Shown here one piece after another: positions 24,752-35,504 of a stretch of 64,000 bases of DNA. Within the stretch, counting starts at the first letter, position 1; each line of letters starts with the position of its first letter. The notes below the pieces were generated by a model that did not search any database, was not told where the DNA came from, and saw nothing but the letters and a program-made list of their open reading frames with translations. Origin of the DNA: Lathyrus oleraceus (taxonomy: Eukaryota; Streptophyta; Magnoliopsida; Fabales; Fabaceae); NCBI RefSeq assembly GCF_024323335.1, contig NC_066581.1, positions 436,988,238 to 437,052,237 of the forward strand, read 5' to 3'. The translations under genes were made by a program, and so were the position numbers.

Positions 24752-26880
24752 CTTCTGTCTATTTTTCAATTAACACAAACATAGTCATATATTCAACCTC
24801 GGGACCTAAAAAGTCAAGGGGGACCATTTTGACTTCTTAGTTCCTCTTAGGAGTTGATTTTAGTTTAGAGGTATTATTTAGACTTTTCAAAATAATATAA
24901 TTTGTAGGATTATACTAAAAAAGGGTTTATAACTATTAAAATTAATTTTTAGAAAAAAATAGATATGATTAGTAATTATAATAGTATATCTTATTAAATT
25001 ACAATATTTAAAAATATAAGTATTATATTAGGATGTTAATTATTTAATAAAATTGTAGATTAATAGTTTAGGAGGTTTTAAAAAAAGATAGGTTAAAAAT
25101 ATAGTTATTATTTGCTATGAAAATATTTTTGTTATCTAAGTATTTAAATAATTTATTTTTTATTTAAGTATTTAGAAGTGTTATTTTATTATGAACAAGT
25201 GTAATGGTCTAATGGAGGATAGTACAAGGGTAAGGAGTCATAAGTGTAAGAGGTCATGAGTTAAATTCTCAAGTTACTCACTTTTACAATTTTTCTCGCC
25301 TTTTATATTTTACTTTCACTAAACATATTTTAGAATTAAAAAATTCACTTTTTACTTTTTATTTATTATTTTCAATTTTTTTATTAATTTATTTTTAATA
25401 AATATTACAATATTCATTTTTATATTTTTAATGGAAAAATCAAAATTAAAATATTTTTTATCATTATTATTATTAATAGTCTATTTTATTATTTAAAATA
25501 AGTTATTTAATTTTTACTCTAATTCACCCAATCATGAATCCATCAAGATTCATTGACTTGGGCTTTAAGAAAGAGAAAAAAATCAGATTAAATTAACTCA
25601 TTCCAAAAATAGATAATCTCATTCAATTTTTGACCTAATTTTTTATCTATAAAAAGTGCACATGTCCATACTTTTCATTTATCCATAATTTACAAACTTA
25701 CTACCCTAAAGTTGGTGCTCTTCATATCGAAGGACAACAACAAATAAAAACCTTAATCCAATCTTCAACAGTCCCTTTAACTAAAGAAAAAAACAAGAAG
25801 AGGAGTCAAAAAAGAAGGAGAAAAACAGAGAAAGTGGAATTCTTCCCCCCGATAACTTTCGGGCTGATAATTTCTTAGCTTATTATCCTTGGTATTGTGG
25901 TGTACTGTATGATTTATTTTTTCTATAAAATTATAAAACTCTCATATTTATGCACAATCATAAATACTTTTTACTAGTATTATAGGACTTTTTAAAAAAA
26001 AAATTCAATGTTTCTTAAACGCAAATATTCAGCTTTTGTTTTAAATAGTTAATATTAATGAATACTTGTTGTAAAATTAATCATAGCCGCAAATTATTAA
26101 AAAAAATCATAATTCAAAAATTTGTTTTAGATTAAAAACATACTCAGGGTATCCCAATAAACCAGGAGTTTTTATGAAATACATGTGCACACAGTCAATA
26201 CCATGTCCAAACAATATGAGTTCCAAACCAAATTCAAATTAAAATCTATAGATTTTTCGGTACAGAGAAGAGGTACAAATAAGTCAAACCATATTTAGAA
26301 AACCAGTATCATAGTAGTTCAGCAACATAACTAAGTTAGAGTCCAAAACAAAATGCTACAGTACCAAAATTAAAATTCATTCGAAATCCAATAGGATACA
26401 AACTGAAACCAAATATAAAAACATGACCAGATTCAGGAACTACAATTGAAACAAGGTCGGACATATTCAACCAAATACAAAGTCATAATAGAATTTAAAT
26501 CGCGGCCAACATCATATCAAAATGCAACCTAATCGGAACTGAAGCAAAAAAGAATCAGAAAATCCCGACGAAACCAAAGCGAATCGAACCTTGCCTGAGT
26601 TCGTGAACCAGTTGAGATCGACCGTTCCCATCTCCATCTCCAGCCGCGGTGATTCTTGCTCCGACCGGGATGCGCCGTTGCACAGTCGTTTGAGCAGACC
26701 CTTCTGTCATCGTCGGATCCGCTGTCACCATGCATCACTGCCATTGTTGTTGTGTTGAGAGTGGAAGAGAAATATCAAATACCCATGTATGGAGAGATGA
26801 GGGTTTGAAGTAGGATATCTTTTTAGTATGCTTTTTAATTATTCATGTTGTTTATTTTCATTAGAAACATAATTAGAACA
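24752..26880 (+). mobile_element. LTR of family C, copy 2 (first bases deleted)
   Basis: Near-identical to 4619-6862, including the TATA box (25648-25655), the tRNA-like stretch (about 25197-25265) and the minus-strand open stretch (26529-26744). The LTR start and the polypurine tract seen in copy 1 are missing, because the deletion joins it straight to the Ogre LTR at about 24751. One internal stretch around 5820-5935 of copy 1 is also shortened here. Confidence 0.7.
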
Positions 26881-27020
26881 TTTCAATTATGTTTGATTTT
26901 CCAAATTTCCACCTCAAAATTAATCATGATCAAAGCTTCAAATGGAAAGGTTTTCAACATGATATTTGTTCCCCTTGATCTTACCTTTCTAAAAAGTCCA
27001 AAATCACCTCATTTTGCCAA
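26881..27020 (+). mobile_element. Fragment of diverged Ogre LTR, cut by the MULE
   Basis: Matches 6880-7021, the start of the element A 5' LTR. Similarity stops abruptly after ATTTTGCCAA at 27020, where the hairpin marking the left end of the MULE begins. Confidence 0.7.
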
Positions 27021-27731
27021 GGAGGAGTCGCCAATTGAATTAGGAAAATTTTACCCTATACCCCTACAATTGTACCCATACCCCTACATTAATTTTTTTT
27101 TGACCAAAATACCCTCATTTCTGTAAAAAAAAAAATTAAAAAAAAAATTAAAAAAAAAAACATACCGGAAGACTTTAGGAAAGACTTCCGGAACACACAT
27201 AATGCATACCGGAACACTTCTCCAAAGAGTTCCGGTATGCAAATTTTTTTGAATTTTTTTTTATCTGAACCGGAACTCTTTCCTTAAGTGTTCCGGTTTC
27301 CAAATTTTTTTGAATTTTTTTTTATCTGAACCGGAAGTCTTTCCTTAAGTGTTCCGGTTTGCTTTTTTTGTGTTCCGGAAGTCTTTCCTAAAGTCTTCCG
27401 GTTTAGAAAAATACATACCGGAAGTCTTTTTGCAAGAGTTCCGGTGCGAGGGGTGTGAAAGTGTAATTTTTGCAATTTTCAACTGAATGGTAAAAATGAA
27501 ATGGTAAATTAATTAAAACCAATTAAGGGTAAAATGGGAATTTTTAAATTTTTGTAGGGGTATGGGGTTAATTGTAGGGGTACAAGGTAAAATTTTCTTG
27601 AATTAGAGACTCCTCTTAAAACTTGAATGAAGGCGCCAATTGGATTGGCTAGGGCAGGTGCCCTAGCTAATCCAATTGGCTCCCTTGTGTAGGTTTTAAG
27701 AGGAGTCGCCAATTCAATTGGAGACTCCTCC
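27021..27731. repeat. Long perfect-type hairpin, split by a MITE
   Basis: Without the MITE (27044-27606 including one duplication) the region folds into one hairpin with arms of roughly 70 bases. The left arm begins GGAGGAGTCGCCAATTGAAT and the right arm ends CAATTGGAGACTCCTCC. The centre pairs CCAATTGGATTGGCTAGGGC with GCCCTAGCTAATCCAATTGG (about 27636-27679). The same CTCC-TTGAATTGGCGAC motif reappears in the MULE promoter region. It may be the MULE end or a separate foldback insertion. Confidence 0.7.
27044..27597. mobile_element. MITE, Mutator-like (9-bp target duplication)
   Basis: A 554-bp element with terminal inverted repeats: left GAAAATTTTACC, right GGTAAAATTTTC, with pairing continuing through TACCCCTACAATT and CCATACCCCTAC on both sides. 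The 9-bp sequence TTGAATTAG directly flanks both ends (27035-27043 and 27598-27606), the size made by Mutator-like transposases. It has no coding capacity. Inside are several CCGGAA/TTCCGG palindromic units. Confidence 0.85.
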
Positions 27732-27828
27732 TAAAATGAATTTTTTTTTGTTATATGGTATACGTGATAGATAAATTTGATATAGGACCACTTGATATTA
27801 ATAAAATTTTCCGTTTACACAAATAAAC
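27607..27828. other. MULE left flank without gene
   Basis: Rest of the hairpin right half, then an AT-rich stretch (27732-27828) that would be the 3' flank of the minus-strand PMD gene. AATAAAATT at about 27800 could act as a minus or plus polyadenylation context, but this is weak. Confidence 0.4.
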
Positions 27829-30050
27829 CTAATGGTGATGACCGGGATCACCTAACCGACCTCCGGTCCCACATCCTCTAGCTACCCTAACCCGTGGCCC
27901 TAACCCATGTTGACGATTCAGTACCGGTGTTTGAGCATCTGAGGGGCCAGGATCGTCACAACCATCTACAGGAGAAGGTTTGTTGAGGTATTCAGACAAG
28001 TCGGCATAGTCTTCAGTATGCATCGATGGTGTACCGTCGTAGTTGAGCTCATGACCCATGTCAGAGAAGTTGGGATGTGGTTGACTCATTGATGGGCGAC
28101 CAGGACGGTTGAAGGGAGACATGGGTGTGAACGATGCGTCGAGGAAAGGTTGGAAAGGTTGTTGGGGTGTTTGGTAGAGATAGGGTTGTTGGATGTTTTG
28201 GTTTTTTGATGTTTGGGCTTCTTGGCTACGGTAGGAGGAGGGGCGGTTGGTGTTGAATGACCGTTGGGTGTTCTGGCTTAGGTGACTTTGGTAGGGTGAT
28301 GGGGTGGGTGCGAAGCGATGTTGAGTCTCAGGTTGATGGTCAATTTGTTGCTGGTGATATGGGGTATGCTCTTGGTATTGGGGTTAGGTGTATGTAATGT
28401 TTTGGTTATATGTTTATGTGTTGGTTGAACGGAACGTTTGGCGGACAGGGGGTTGTGTGTATCCGATCTAACACTGTTGTTGGGGATTTGATGTTGAGGT
28501 GTCAGGTGTGTAAGTCATCTGGCGTGGGTCGTACAAGTACATATCATCGACGATGAATTGAAAACCAACCGATCTGTACCAAGCCATATAAGTACGACTT
28601 GGTTTTTCTTCAGTTGGCATGACTGCGTCAGTTAACACATGGTCATGGCGGTGCTTCCATTTGCGACACTCCGATCTTGCGAAGCTTTGCCATGGATTGA
28701 AGTTCCATTGGTCGTTAACTTTACGCATATGCCATTCTCCTAGGCTAGCTGGGGGATCTGGGATATTTTGGAGCATACCGAACTGCAGCTTCACACAATC
28801 ACTGTTGTGCATCTCCATAGTTGTGAACCGTATTATCGGTGTGCATGCAGTCCATACGGCCGCGTCTTCAGCATTGACCTCATGGTCATGATCCAAATTA
28901 AGGTATGGACGCCAAATGAACTGAAATATGAAAGAAGATAGGATTATAGTCAATGTAGAAGAAGTTAACAAAATATAACGAAATAATCAAGTTATTTTCC
29001 TTACGTCTGTTGGTCAAAGGTGATCCAACAGGTTGTGATATTGAGTAATACAATGTCTTGGACCTCTGTTGTAACTCATACCACGTGCAGACCATCTACA
29101 CCAAAAAGTCAAAAAATATTAGTTAGAGGTAATAATCTTTAAAAAAGTAAGTAAAGATATAGCAATTTAAACAACTTACTTTTGTGCATATGGAAATGTG
29201 AAAGGGTTGTTATTGACGGGTGCTAGAGACGGTAGTCTTGACCAACCCCATGCTTGTAGCAAAACAGCACATCCAGAAAATGTAGATGTGTCTTTGTGCG
29301 ATTTTTTGCACAAGGAGCTATAGAGATAGGCTAGACAAGCAGATACCCAACTGTAACTTCCTATTCTATCTATATGTCTAACTAGAGGTAAGTACATAAT
29401 ATGCATGCTAGAACCACTATCTTCGGGAAATAAAAATGAGCCAATTAACAGCATAATGTAACACCTAGTTTTTATTATTCGAGCATCTTCGGTAGAATGC
29501 TCATCTAAGTGTAAACTATTATAGTACGACTTAAGGCGTGAGAGCAGTATACTTTGACCTCTTGCATTATCATCTAACAAATCAGTCTCTAAGAGCTCCA
29601 TGCAAATTGAATTTGCATAGTTGGTTTTACCATTAACAGCCTTACCTTTAATGGGTAGTCCCAAAAGCATGTAGATGTCTTCTAACGTCACAGTACATTC
29701 ACCGGTTGGGAACAAAAATGTGTGTGTCTCTGGTTTCCATCTTTCGCATAAAGCTAGAATGAATTTGTTATCTATGGACCAAGACAAAATATTGCTTATA
29801 TGACCAAAATTGGCGAGTTCAACATAAGGTTGAATCATCGGGTCCATATGGATATATTCGTGGACCCGAGTTCGGAACCTTGATACATCCTATAAAAGAA
29901 AGAATAAAAAACTTGACTAAGTTGGTATGTTAAAATAAAAGGGGGTTGGTGAAGATGAAAGATGAAAAGTTAACAAAAGAAAAAACTTACATATGTTGCG
30001 ATGTTTGCAACCGTTCCTCTATGTGCTTCGCCCATTGTGAGGATAGACAT
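27829..30050 (-). pseudogene. Plant mobile domain (MAIN/MAIL-like) gene, four exons, nonsense-broken
   Basis: PMD proteins include the nuclear MAIN/MAIL1 family and transposon-borne relatives. Minus-strand exons: 30050-29991 (MSILTMGEAHRGTVANIATY, donor GTAAGT), 29889-29180, 29095-29005 and 28920-27829, each with GT-AG borders and matching phase. The second exon has the typical ILSWSIDNKFILALCERW, TVTLEDIYMLLGLPIKG and YLPLVRHIDRIGSYSWVSAC stretches; the fourth starts FIWRPYLNL, has a Gln-rich tail and ends in a Gly-rich GCGTGGRLGDPGHHH. It is disabled by TGA in exon 3 (about 29014, in LLDHL-PTD) and three in-frame stops in exon 4 (28470 and two near 28385-28435), while the frame itself is kept. 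So decay is recent or mild. Confidence 0.82.
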
Positions 30051-30674
30051 TTTGTTGGGGGGTTGGTGTAGATGAAACTACAAGAAGTTGTTGCAGATGA
30101 AATTGTAGAAGAAGTATTATAGAAGAAGTAGTGAGAGTGATGGTGTGGAAGAAGTGTTGATGAAGTGGATGTATTTATAGGCAAATGGATGGGAGCATGA
30201 AAAGTTATGCTTTCATGGTGTCTCCACTTGAATTGGCGACAATGTACAACCTTTAAGAGGGGTCGCCATTCAAATTGGTGCCTCCATAGGGACATGCATG
30301 CAAGACCTAGGTCTGATTGCTTGGTTACGAGGTCTGAATGCATGGTGTCTCCACTTGAATTGGCGCCCATGTGCAAGGAATGAGTGGGGGTGCCAAATCA
30401 TTTGGAGTGTGTGTCTGCATCTCTGACACGTGGCTGTCTTGTCTCTTACATGCTGAACATGTCACTTCTTAGTAGCTTGCATGGTTGACACATCATTTCG
30501 GAGTAGCTTGCATGTGCGACACGTCATTTCGGAGTAGCTTGCATGTGCGACACGTCACTTCGAACTAGCTAGCATGTGAGACACTTCACTCCTCTATTTA
30601 AGTGTCTTACTATCAACATCCAAGACACTTCACTCACATTCATCTGCAGTAAGAAAATATTTTTCATCTGCACA
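30051..30674. promoter_or_regulatory. Divergent promoter of the MULE genes
   Basis: Between two start codons facing away from each other. On the minus side TATAAATA at 30172-30179 lies about 120 bases from the PMD start. On the plus side TATTTAAG at 30595-30602 lies about 75 bases from the transposase start. Four 31-bp tandem repeats sit just upstream of the plus TATA. Inverted pairs of the motif CTCCACTTGAATTGGCGAC (30220-30288 and 30344-30366) resemble the hairpin at the element's left end and are candidates for transposase or regulator binding. Confidence 0.6.
30471..30594. repeat. 31-bp tandem repeats upstream of transposase
   Basis: Unit AGTAGCTTGCATGTGCGACA plus CGTCATTTCGG, starting at 30471, 30502, 30533 and, more diverged, 30564. 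A partial unit lies upstream near 30447. The even 31-bp spacing ends right at the TATA box. Confidence 0.8.
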
Positions 30675-32801
30675 ATGTCATCTTCATCATTATATAGAGT
30701 CAACGTTCACTGCAACGGTGAAACTTACAAGTCTGAGCTATATGGTTTTTGTTTTCGAAACACCGATACCATTAGACTCACGATCAAGAGAAACGCAACC
30801 TTCTTGCATTTGAAAAAAAGAATACAATCCGTTATAGGATCGGGTATTGTGTCAAAGATCACATATCAAAATCCAATATTTTTTGAGAATAGTCAATGCA
30901 AGTATTTCCCCCTTAAGGCACGAGACGATGAAGATGTTGAATACATGTTTGTTAGTCATGAACATTTAGGCTGCAACTGTATTGAGTTATACATTACTCT
31001 TCAACCATGTATACCATCTCAACAGTCTCAACTAACCGGTCAGGATGAATCTGGTGAAGATGATCCACAATGGTCAGATGAACTCAACCCAGAAGCAGAA
31101 GCAGAAGTGGACGTCGTTGATGAAGAAGAAGAGGAGACCGAGATACAGGTTGATCACATGCTGAACAACGACGATGAAGATGATGATCAACCACCACCAA
31201 TACCTCCTAGTCATGTCTACAATCTGCCTCAACATATGACAAATATGGATCTTCACGACGATGAAACATCCAACACTGTTTTCTATAATCCGTATCCGAG
31301 ATCAGAAGGAGAATTAAAGGTGGGAGACATGTTTTGTACCAAAGAAGAATGTGTTCTAGCTATCAAAAAATTCCACATGAACAACTATGCTGACTTTACA
31401 GTGAAACGCACTGATTCTAGAAGGTATGTTATCGAATGTCGTAACATGCTTTGTAAGTTTCATTTGGCTACGTTTTACAAGAAGAAAAACGACTCTTGGG
31501 AGATCGGTTCAATAGACCCACCTCACAGTTGCATTGCAACTAACGTTGAACAAGATCACCGTAAACTAAGTGCAACATTGATATGTTAAGACATTCTGCC
31601 ATTGGTTAATAACGACCCATCAGTGAAGGTGATTATAATTATATCCCATATCAGATCAACATATAATTATACTCCATCTTACAAGAAAGCCTGGATTGCG
31701 AGGACAAAGGCTGTTGAACAAGTTTTCGGCAACTGGGAGGATTCATACAAGGAATTGCCATGGTTTTTATGGGCACTAAAAACATATGTCCCAAGAACTG
31801 TGGCAATTATGGAGACATTGCCAGCGATGATGCCAGACGGAACCTGTGCTACAGGTAATAGAATTTTTCACCGTCTCTTTTGGGCATTTGACCCGTGCAT
31901 CAAAGGTTTCGCATTCTGCAAACCTATTATTCAAATTGATGGCACTTGGTTGTACGGAAAATACAAGGGTACTTTGCTCATGGCGGTTGCACAAGACGGA
32001 AACAACAATGTCTTTCCCATTGCCTTTGCTCTTGTTGAAGGTGAAACGGTTGGTGGATGGGGTTTCTTCCTTCGACATCTCAGAACGCATGTGGCTCCAC
32101 AAGCCAATCTCTGTTTGATTTCTGATAGACATGTTGCCATTGAGAGTGCCTACAACAACCATGACAACGGATGGCATGATCCTCCTTCTACCCATGTCTA
32201 CTGTATCAGACACATTGCACAAAAATTCATGCGTGCTATAAAAGATAAGAATCTTCGCAAGAAGTTGGTGAATGCTGGGTATGCTCTAACTCAGCCGTCA
32301 TTTCAATATTATCGTGATGAAATTAGACTGTCTAATAAAGATGCAAGGAGATGGCTAAATAACATACCAATAGAGCAGTGGACAAGGGTATTTGGCAGAG
32401 GTTGTCGATGGGGCCAAATGACAACAAACATTGTGGAATGCATGAACGGGGTATTCAAAGGAATTCGAAATCTGCCGATAACCACCTTAGTAAGATCAAC
32501 CTATTATAGGTTGGCTTCTATGTTTGCAACCAGAGCTGAAAGATGGAGTGTGGTGTTAATGTCCGGGCAAGTATTCGGTGAGTGTTGCATGAAGGTCATG
32601 AAAGAGGAGAGCATCAAAGCTAGCACACACGCTGTAACAGTCTTTGACTGTCATAGGCAAAAATTCAGGGTCCAGGAAACAATGGACCACAACGAGGGGA
32701 GACCAAATTTAGCCTACGCTGTTAGACTAAACAAAAGTTGGTGCGATTGCGAAAAATTCCAGGCCTTCCGCATACCTTGCTCCCATGTCATTAAAGAATG
32801 C
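30675..32801 (+). pseudogene. mudrA-type MULE transposase, 5' part (709 codons)
   Basis: DDE transposase of a Mutator-like element. The start is the ATG at 30675 (MSSSSLYRVNVHC), just after the TATA box; an upstream in-frame ATG lies before a plausible transcript start. A Glu/Asp-rich stretch is followed by the MuDR DNA-binding-type domain (about residues 214-300, LKVGDMFCTKEECVLAIKKF). The catalytic triad appears intact: Asp422 (IQIDGTW), Asp484 (ISDRHV), Glu588 (IVECMNG). A SWIM zinc finger follows (WCDCEKFQAFRIPCSHV). A TAA at 31587-31589 interrupts an otherwise continuous frame. After codon 709 (Cys, 32801) the gene is split by element B and resumes at 63383. Confidence 0.9.
32797..32801. 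repeat. Target site of element B (left)
   Basis: AATGC directly before the LTR start TGTCACACCCC. The right flank is CATGC (63378-63382), so four of five bases agree. Confidence 0.7.
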
Positions 32802-33299
32802 TGTCACACCCCGATTTTGACCCTGATATTCATATCATTATTTCATTCATTATTTGTTCCTCATGATCTTGTTCCTCTAATATGGTACTCCTTTTTCATG
32901 AGCATCAAGTGGTCTCCTTTTTTGTTATGGGTGCACCTTGTTGTGTTGTGCGCATTCAAGGCGAGGTTCTACCGTCAACATGTTTAGATGCATAGGCGCA
33001 TTCCGTGTCGGTGGTAATCAAGGAATTCGAGGATTAGTGTGCTTGCATTAGAGTATATGGTCAAAAATATTAGTCATGAAAAGCTTTGATGAACATTATT
33101 TGATTCAAGGAAATTCCAATGGTTTACCATGTTTTAAGGGAGAATCATTATCATGTGAGTTTTTCAAGAGGGACCAAGCATGGTTATCATCGGAATCAAG
33201 CTAGTGGACGAAGGCCATCCTTTATTTGCATGGATTTTAATAGATAATTGAAGGGAAACACAAAAGGAGTCTCAATCATGTTCTATAATTTGGTTTTGA

Positions 33300-33825
33300 T
33301 ATTGGGATTTAAATCTAAAGGGAACATTAGGGTTTTCTGCCATTGTCGACCATTGAATAAGGTTGAAATGTCAGTTGGATGTACAACATTTATGGATTTT
33401 GATGAGGCAAAGGATGGATGCCTTGGAATTTTGACAACTGACAGCTCTGCTAAAAAAACATTCAGATTTGACAGGGTTTATACACCAAAAGATGATCAAG
33501 TTGATGTTTTTGCTAATGCACCATCGATGGTAATCTCCGTGTTGGATGGCTACAATGTTTGTATCTTTGCCTACGGACAAACAGGAACAAAAAAAAACGT
33601 TTACAATGGAAGGAATATAGCAGAATCGAGGAGTCAATTACAGGACTCTTGAGCATTTGTTTAGAAGACCTATTGGCTATAGGACCAGCATCAAAAAGAT
33701 TGGAGATAAAACAAAGTTCTGAAGGATATCATCATGTCCCTGGTGTCGTAGAAGCCAAGGTTGACAACATATGTGACGTGTGGAACGTACTGCAGACTGG
33801 GAGTGATGTCGGTTCCGTTAAAGCT
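33300..33825 (+). pseudogene. Captured kinesin-14 motor fragment (5' LTR)
   Basis: Matches the start of a plant kinesin-14 motor: GNIRVFCHCRPLNKVE, KKTFRFDRVYTPKDDQVDVF and VLDGYNVCIFAYGQTGTKK, the last being the P-loop with the usual GKT lost. An A-run at about 33589-33597 shifts the frame, after which NRGVNYRTLEHLF is readable in another frame. From about 33655 a second exon-like part, KQSSEGYHHVPGVVEAKVDN and VWNVLQTGSDVGSV, fits the next motor segment. Exons are abutted without normal introns. The motor is incomplete, with no switch regions, so no function is expected. Confidence 0.85.
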
Positions 33826-34726
33826 TCTATTGATGGGCTGAAAATTACTCACAGTGCACATGATGAGAAACAGTTAATGAGCCCTACTAGGATGACACCA
33901 CCAACAAGTGTTATATCTATAACGCAAGCATGCAAAGAGAGTCAGAACAATGATTTCATTACTTCTCCAGGTCTGTTGCATGGGCAGCAGTATACATATG
34001 TGAATTCACCTGCTCTTTGTCTTTCTTCATCTAACGTTCAGAAGCATGTTGAGGAACCCTCTAGAATATCTGTTAAACTAAATTCAGGGAATGCAACTCC
34101 CATTGTTAGATTGCCAAGTCTGACACGTACTGCTGGTGATGCAAATACTGCTAGTTTTAGGTTGGTAAAGCCAGAGCTAGTCGATGATAACTAAAAAAAA
34201 GAATTTGAAAGTAGTTAATGTTGTTCCTGTAGATTCATTGGACAGTGTTGCTGTCAAACAAGAATTTATTCAACATTCAATTATCAAGCCATCTAATTCA
34301 ACTGTTAGCAATTCAAAGTTGGTTGATTCTACAGTCATTAAATTTGAACCGTGTCACGAGGGTAGTCAAGAAAGATCGAAAACAGCAAAGAGTACTGCTA
34401 CAGCTCAGTTGAGTAAAGTGTTGCCACAAATATCATTAAGTTCTTCTGCTTCCATGACAGGGTCGATTGTGATGAATTCTACACAAATTTCTGCAAAGGG
34501 AACTCATCCTGCTGTGAAAGCTGTATGTACACCATTATTAACTTCCAGTAATATAATAGGTCAACCGGAAAATTGTAGTCGCGCAGGAGTTAATGTTGAG
34601 AAAGCATGTGAGAAAGTTTCGTCAAATCCTGAGCATGTTCCTCTGGTAACAGTTGCTTTTTCTATGGTTGGTACTGATTTTGAAATGGGGAGGGTCAGTT
34701 GGAAGTTAAAGTCTTTCGATAGTTAG
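33826..34726 (+). pseudogene. Captured fragment, unidentified Ser/Thr-rich protein (5' LTR)
   Basis: Two open stretches (to 34194, then 34184-34726) join across an A-run frameshift at about 34190. The translation is Ser/Thr-rich and low in aromatic residues, with no domain I recognise. That it is coding in origin is suggested by the long open frames and by its place between recognised exons. The 3' LTR copy is at 55819-56719. Confidence 0.45.
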
Positions 34727-35098
34727 TCGCATTGGTTACATGTCACTGTATGGATATAACTTGAATGAATTTATTGTTGCACTGCCGTAGGTGACGAAAG
34801 GTTTGATGCATACAAGTTCTGCAGGTTTTGCTGCCGTTGTTGGCCTGCTACATACGGCACTGTCGAGCTCGGTTGTGACAGCAGAGTTTGATGACTACAG
34901 GATAATTCAATATTTAATATCAGGTTGCCAGTTCTGTTATAGGGTGTTAACACATGACCTGCTTGTTGGATGGAAATGGATTGTGTTGGCTAGGCTGCAG
35001 ACTAAGATTGGTTTTTGCAGGTGGATGTTATCTTGTCACGTATATTGCAGGTTGAATGTTTTGGTCCCATCGTACCCGCTATGATGCTATGTAGTGGC
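34727..35098. other. U3 stretch, origin unknown (5' LTR)
   Basis: Open on both strands over about 180-290 bp (34771-34953 minus, 34791-35084 plus), with a Gln/Ser-rich minus-strand translation. No family is recognised and the direction is unclear. It may be another captured fragment. The 3' LTR copy is at 56720-57091. Confidence 0.3.
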
Positions 35099-35412
35099 CT
35101 AACACAACACCGTTAGCAAATGTTTCCTTCGGTTTCCCACTGTTTGGTAGTGGGTAATGGTACCATCATTCAGCATGATAATAATAAGTACCATAAGGGG
35201 CGGAAAGTCGAACTTTCGTATCAGAGCCAACAACATGAAACCAAGCACGATACAAAGTGTAATTGAGACTGCATAAGTCACATAATTCTTTACTCTTTGA
35301 AAAGCAACACTTATGACAACCCTAAGGCCAGGTTTGGTTCAAATAATATCCGATGCACTTCGAGCTGCATCAGTAGCATCTGCAACAACTATCAATGTCA
35401 GCCTTCTTAAGA
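35099..35412 (-). pseudogene. Captured plasma-membrane H+-ATPase fragment, antisense (5' LTR)
   Basis: Minus-strand translation gives ALKKADI, then ADATDAARSASDI after a small frameshift, [26 protein letters not shown] and [20 protein letters not shown]. This is the hinge region and following membrane segment of plant P-type H+-ATPases (AHA family). A stop follows SDII. It is the only recognised fragment in the opposite direction to the LTR, so a transcript from the LTR promoter side would be antisense to the host gene. Confidence 0.85.
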
Positions 35413-35504
35413 GCAGCGTTCAAAATTCATCCAAATCTGAATTCTGCTCCACCTATTTGTGATTTCGCGATGCACTTAATTTGTAGGTTGAGTTTGATTC
35501 ATGC

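Noticed and set aside
28619..28891. Plus-strand reading frame over the PMD gene
   Set aside because: Shadow of the minus-strand PMD exon 4, which has family motifs and matching splice sites.
31602..32987. A transposase protein ending in an LTR-coded tail
   Set aside because: The last about 60 codons are read-through into the LTR of element B. The true gene continues at 63383.
32802..33299. Captured gene in the first 500 bp of the element B LTR
   Set aside because: No translation resembling a known protein in any frame. Probably native LTR sequence.
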